The notes beneath the pieces were generated by a model. That model was given only the letters and a program-made list of their open reading frames with translations, was not told the DNA's origin and did no database searches. Shown piece after piece: positions 41,351-43,709 of a stretch of DNA of 43,709 bases. The stretch is from MGBC114844 sp910585855 (GTDB lineage: Bacteria > Bacillota > Clostridia > Lachnospirales > Lachnospiraceae), in the NCBI GenBank assembly GCA_965646165.1, contig CBFFYP010000032.1, positions 1 to 43,709 of the forward strand, given 5' to 3'. The translations under genes and the position numbers were made by a program. Position 1 is the first letter of the stretch. Each line of letters begins with the position of its first letter.

Positions 41351-42619
41351 ATGAAAACAAAAGCAGTCAGAATGTATGGAGAGAGAGATTTAAGATTAGA
41401 AGAGTTTGAACTGCCTGAGATAAAAGAGGATGAAATTTTAGTAAAGGTAATTAGTGATAGTATTTGTATGTCTACTTATAAACTGGTAGAGCAGGGAAAG
41501 AAGCATAAGAGAGCACCTCAAAATATTGATACCAATCCGATTATTATTGGTCATGAGTTTGCTGGAGTAATTGTAAAGGTAGGAGCAAAGTGGCAGAATC
41601 AGTTTCACCCGGGACAGAAGTTTGCACAGCAGCCGGCATTGAATTATAAAGGGAGTTTGGCTTCTCCGGGGTATTCTTATGAGTTTTTTGGCGGTGCCTG
41701 CACATACTGCATTATTCCTCATGAGGTAATGGAATTGGGATGTCTGATGAATTATGAGGGGGATAGTTTTTTTGAGGCTTCTCTTGGAGAGCCGATGAGC
41801 TGTATTATTGGAGGGTATCATGCTAATTATCATACCAATAAGAGAAATTATGACCATGCAATGGGGACAAAAACAGATGGAAATATTTTGATTATGGGCG
41901 GCTGCGGACCGATGGGACTCGGGGCAGTAAGCTATGGGATTCAGTTTGAAAATCGACCGAAACGGATTGTAGTTACAGATGTCAGTGATGATCGAATTGC
42001 ACGGGCAAAAGAGATGATTTCTGAGGAACAGGCGAAGAAGAATGGTGTGGAATTATATTATGTCAATACGGCTAAAATGGAAAATCCAGTAGAAGAGTTG
42101 ATGGCAATAACAGAGGGGCATGGATATGATGATGTATTTGTCTATGTGCCGAATCGGCAGGTGGCAGAGATGGGAGATAAGCTGCTGGCATTTGACGGAT
42201 GTATGAATTTCTTTGCTGGACCTACGGATAATCAGTTTAAGGCAGAGATTAATCTTTATAATGCACATTATACCAGTACACATATTCTTGGAACAACAGG
42301 CGGGAATAATGATGATTTAATTGAAGCAAACCGTCTTGCTGCGGCAGGAAAGATTGAGCCTGCAGTTATGGTAACACATGTTGGAGGAATTGATAGTATT
42401 GCAGAGGCTACTTTAAATCTGCCTAAGATTCCGGGGGGAAAGAAATTGACTTATACACAATTTAATATGCCTTTGACAGCGATTGATGATTTTGCAAAGT
42501 TGGGGGAAACAGATCCACTTTTTGCGAAATTGGATCAGGCTTGCAAGAGAAATCGTGGAATGTGGAGTGCAGAGGCAGAGAAATTGTTGTTTGAACATTT
42601 TGGTGTGGATGTAAATTAA
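41351..42619 (+). CDS. Zinc-type dehydrogenase, L-sorbose-1-phosphate reductase/YggP-like
   Basis: A 422-residue medium-chain dehydrogenase. Visible zinc-site residues are Cys39 (SICMSTYK) and His68-Glu69 (GHEFAG), and the nucleotide-binding loop is GGCGPMGLGA. The length and motifs match the SorE/YggP group, which interconverts ketose phosphates and hexitol phosphates. In Escherichia coli yggP lies near the cryptic mannitol PTS genes cmtAB, a similar neighbourhood. Here it would oxidise an imported hexitol phosphate before the kinase acts, or reduce sorbose 1-phosphate. ATG 41351 has AAAGGATGG at good distance; ATG 41339 is in frame but touches that site. Confidence 0.82.
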   Translation: MKTKAVRMYGERDLRLEEFELPEIKEDEILVKVISDSICMSTYKLVEQGKKHKRAPQNIDTNPIIIGHEFAGVIVKVGAKWQNQFHPGQKFAQQPALNYKGSLASPGYSYEFFGGACTYCIIPHEVMELGCLMNYEGDSFFEASLGEPMSCIIGGYHANYHTNKRNYDHAMGTKTDGNILIMGGCGPMGLGAVSYGIQFENRPKRIVVTDVSDDRIARAKEMISEEQAKKNGVELYYVNTAKMENPVEELMAITEGHGYDDVFVYVPNRQVAEMGDKLLAFDGCMNFFAGPTDNQFKAEINLYNAHYTSTHILGTTGGNNDDLIEANRLAAAGKIEPAVMVTHVGGIDSIAEATLNLPKIPGGKKLTYTQFNMPLTAIDDFAKLGETDPLFAKLDQACKRNRGMWSAEAEKLLFEHFGVDVN

Positions 42620-42637
42620 TAGAAAGGGGAAAGTATT

Positions 42638-42901
42638 ATGGTATCACAGAAAGTAGTTGTGAAAAATGAGTCCGGGCTTCATGCCAGACCTGCTGGGGTG
42701 TTGGTGCAGGAAGCGAAGAAGTGCAGTTCGGAAGTGCGGATTGTAGTGGGAGATAAAACTATTACGGTGAAGAATATTTTGAAGTTAATGGCAGCTGGGA
42801 TTAAATGCGGGACGGAGATTGAAGTACAGTGCGAAGGAGAAAATGAAGCAGCAGATTTGGAGAAAATTGTTGGGCTGATTGAAAGCGGATTGGGTGAGTA
42901 A
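42638..42901 (+). CDS. HPr phosphocarrier protein with Asn at position 46
   Basis: An 87-residue HPr. The active site is intact: His15 in GLHARPAG with Arg17. At the regulatory position, normally Ser46, it has Asn (ITVKNILKLM), so HPr kinase could not phosphorylate it. It is therefore a dedicated phosphocarrier for this PTS that should escape carbon catabolite control. It is last in the operon and followed by a strong terminator. The Crh-like protein at 28579 shows the opposite loss. The general ptsH gene is probably elsewhere. Confidence 0.9.
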   Translation: MVSQKVVVKNESGLHARPAGVLVQEAKKCSSEVRIVVGDKTITVKNILKLMAAGIKCGTEIEVQCEGENEAADLEKIVGLIESGLGE

Positions 42902-42928
42902 GAAGAGTTAAGACCTTTGTATATTAGT

Positions 42929-42973
42929 AGAGAGAAAGTGGAAATAAATTTTGTTCTTTCTCTCTATTTTTTT
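42929..42973 (+). terminator. Intrinsic terminator of the second PTS operon
   Basis: AGAGAGAAAG (42929-42938) pairs perfectly with CTTTCTCTCT (42956-42965), followed by ATTTTTTT. It lies 28 nt after the HPr stop codon. Confidence 0.88.
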
Positions 42974-43020
42974 GTACATAGGGGTGTTTATAAGTAGAAT
43001 GGTTGAGGGGGTTGGGAAGG

Positions 43021-43090
43021 GGACGCCAGATTGGAAAACAATGGGCAGCCTATTGTTTTTCAATTTGGCTGTTTTTGATTCCGAAACAAT
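43021..43090 (-). repeat. Coreless type A element (mini-A)
   Basis: GGACG (43021-43025), then arms 43025-43042 and 43052-43069 that pair over all 18 positions, two of them G-U. Only 9 bases (GGGCAGCCT) remain between the arms, so the 300-base core is missing. The right flank, CTGTTTTTGATTCCGAAACA, matches A5. It shows that the arms and flanks can exist without the core. Confidence 0.75.
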
Positions 43091-43162
43091 TATTTGATTC
43101 TGAAAGAAAAAACTTTGTATTCTATTTTTAAAAGATTGATAAAGGTCAGTACCTTTAATTGG

Positions 43163-43560
43163 GCTTTTGGAGATAAAGTGTTGCAAAGGGATTTTTTCTT
43201 TCACCGGACGCAAGAGGCGGTTTGCTCCTTTCCTTTGCTTGCTCCGGTCTCCGAATGGTAAGAAAGTCTAGGGCTTCTGTATCCAGACACATCCAACCGA
43301 ACGAACCGGGGCGCAATTCGCTCTCACCACTGGCGAAAGGTAACTGGTGTAAGGAAAGATTTTATCAGCTATAAAACATCCTCTTCCCTATTCTCCGGGC
43401 TAAACACGCCCCTTTTTTTGCATACCCTGCATGGAAGCAGGATATGCAAAAAATTCTAGGTATTTTCACAGAAGCCAGACTTTCTAACCGTTCTCCGAAG
43501 TCGCAGGCAAAGGAAAGGAGCAAACCGCCTCTCGCTGTTGGTTGGATAGCGTCAGAAATT
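43163..43560 (-). repeat. Type A palindromic repeat A6, complete
   Basis: A-II subtype, closest to A2. GGACG at 43206-43210. The arms 43213-43238 and 43507-43532 are perfectly complementary over 26 bp. The core hairpin is GCATACCCTGC-ATGGAA-GCAGGATATGC. The left extension begins CTTTTGGAGATA as in A2. It pairs in inverted order with A7. Confidence 0.87.
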
Positions 43561-43577
43561 GTGCTTATTGTTTTGTT

Positions 43578-43709
43578 TTTTTTCGTTCCGGGTTCAAAAA
43601 ACAGCCAGATTCGAAAACGGTGGATCGTCTGCAGTGACTTTGGAGAAAAGTTAGAAGTTCTTGACTTCTGCTTCAGAACATAAGATTTTTTTCACATACT
43701 GCTTCCATG
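43578..43709 (+). repeat. Type A repeat A7, cut by the window end
   Basis: Starts with the conserved flank TTTTTTCGTTCCGGGTTCAA then ACAGCC, left arm from 43604, and runs into the core hairpin (CACATACTGC-TTCCAT) where the window stops. The right arm lies outside. Confidence 0.8.

Noticed and set aside
1..43709. CRISPR array
   Set aside because: The repeats are long, dispersed, in both orientations and not separated by regular spacers. No cas gene was seen.

Overview
The window looks like chromosome from a low-GC Gram-positive Clostridia species, most likely a gut Lachnospiraceae. The reasons are the AT-rich genes with strong AGGAGG ribosome binding sites, a CwlD-type spore amidase, PRD-type PTS regulation, HPr and Crh-like proteins, and pectin- and hexitol-use genes. 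Species cannot be fixed from the sequence. No rRNA, tRNA, CRISPR array, phage gene or transposase gene was recognised.

Layout. Positions 1-552 hold repeats and a promoter. Positions 609-1816 hold a small membrane protein and a CwlD-like amidase. Positions 1974-15093 are a chemosensory and phosphorelay cluster: REC-HD-GYP, histidine kinase, a second REC-HD-GYP with a damaged HD motif, cheR, cheB, cheY, cheA, cheW, a receptor, an Hpt protein and a hybrid kinase. No flagellar gene is present. Positions 15386-17854 are glycogen phosphorylase. Positions 18665-27844 are a rhamnogalacturonan-oligosaccharide locus: a membrane AraC regulator, two ABC permeases, a lipoprotein binding protein and a cytoplasmic PL11 lyase. 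Positions 28579-29745 (minus strand) are a DUF362 protein and a Crh-like HPr paralogue. Positions 29947-33081 are an ABC-F ATPase and a membrane-protein gene split by an in-frame amber codon. Positions 34154-42901 are a two-operon mannitol-type PTS locus: two EIICB paralogues, MtlR, EIIA, a PfkB-family sugar-phosphate kinase, a SorE/YggP-type dehydrogenase and HPr.

The most unusual content is in the gaps. At least fourteen copies or remnants of a palindromic repeat system lie mainly just after stop codons. There are two main types: A, about 330 bp with a multi-hairpin core, and B, about 145 bp with one long core hairpin. Each intact copy is closed by a 15-26 bp stem whose sequence is largely private to that copy but matches its partner arm perfectly. 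Types A and B have different cores but the same outer signature: ACAGCC entering one arm and GGCGTCC leaving the other. An internal hairpin of type A shows compensatory changes at three base pairs, an invariant loop and a conserved G-U pair. Copies are usually in inverted pairs with the GGACG/CGTCC ends facing outward. This resembles a much enlarged REP/BIME-like system or a family of structured 3'-UTR RNAs, and I did not recognise it as a named element.

Two other points stand out. The two PTS operons have superimposable promoters: TTGNC-N13-GNCAA, 17 nt, TTGAAA, 18 nt, TATAAT. This is a strong candidate for a shared MtlR-type operator. The two HPr-family proteins have lost opposite phosphorylation sites: one keeps His15 but has Asn46, the other has Asn at the His position but keeps the regulatory Ser.
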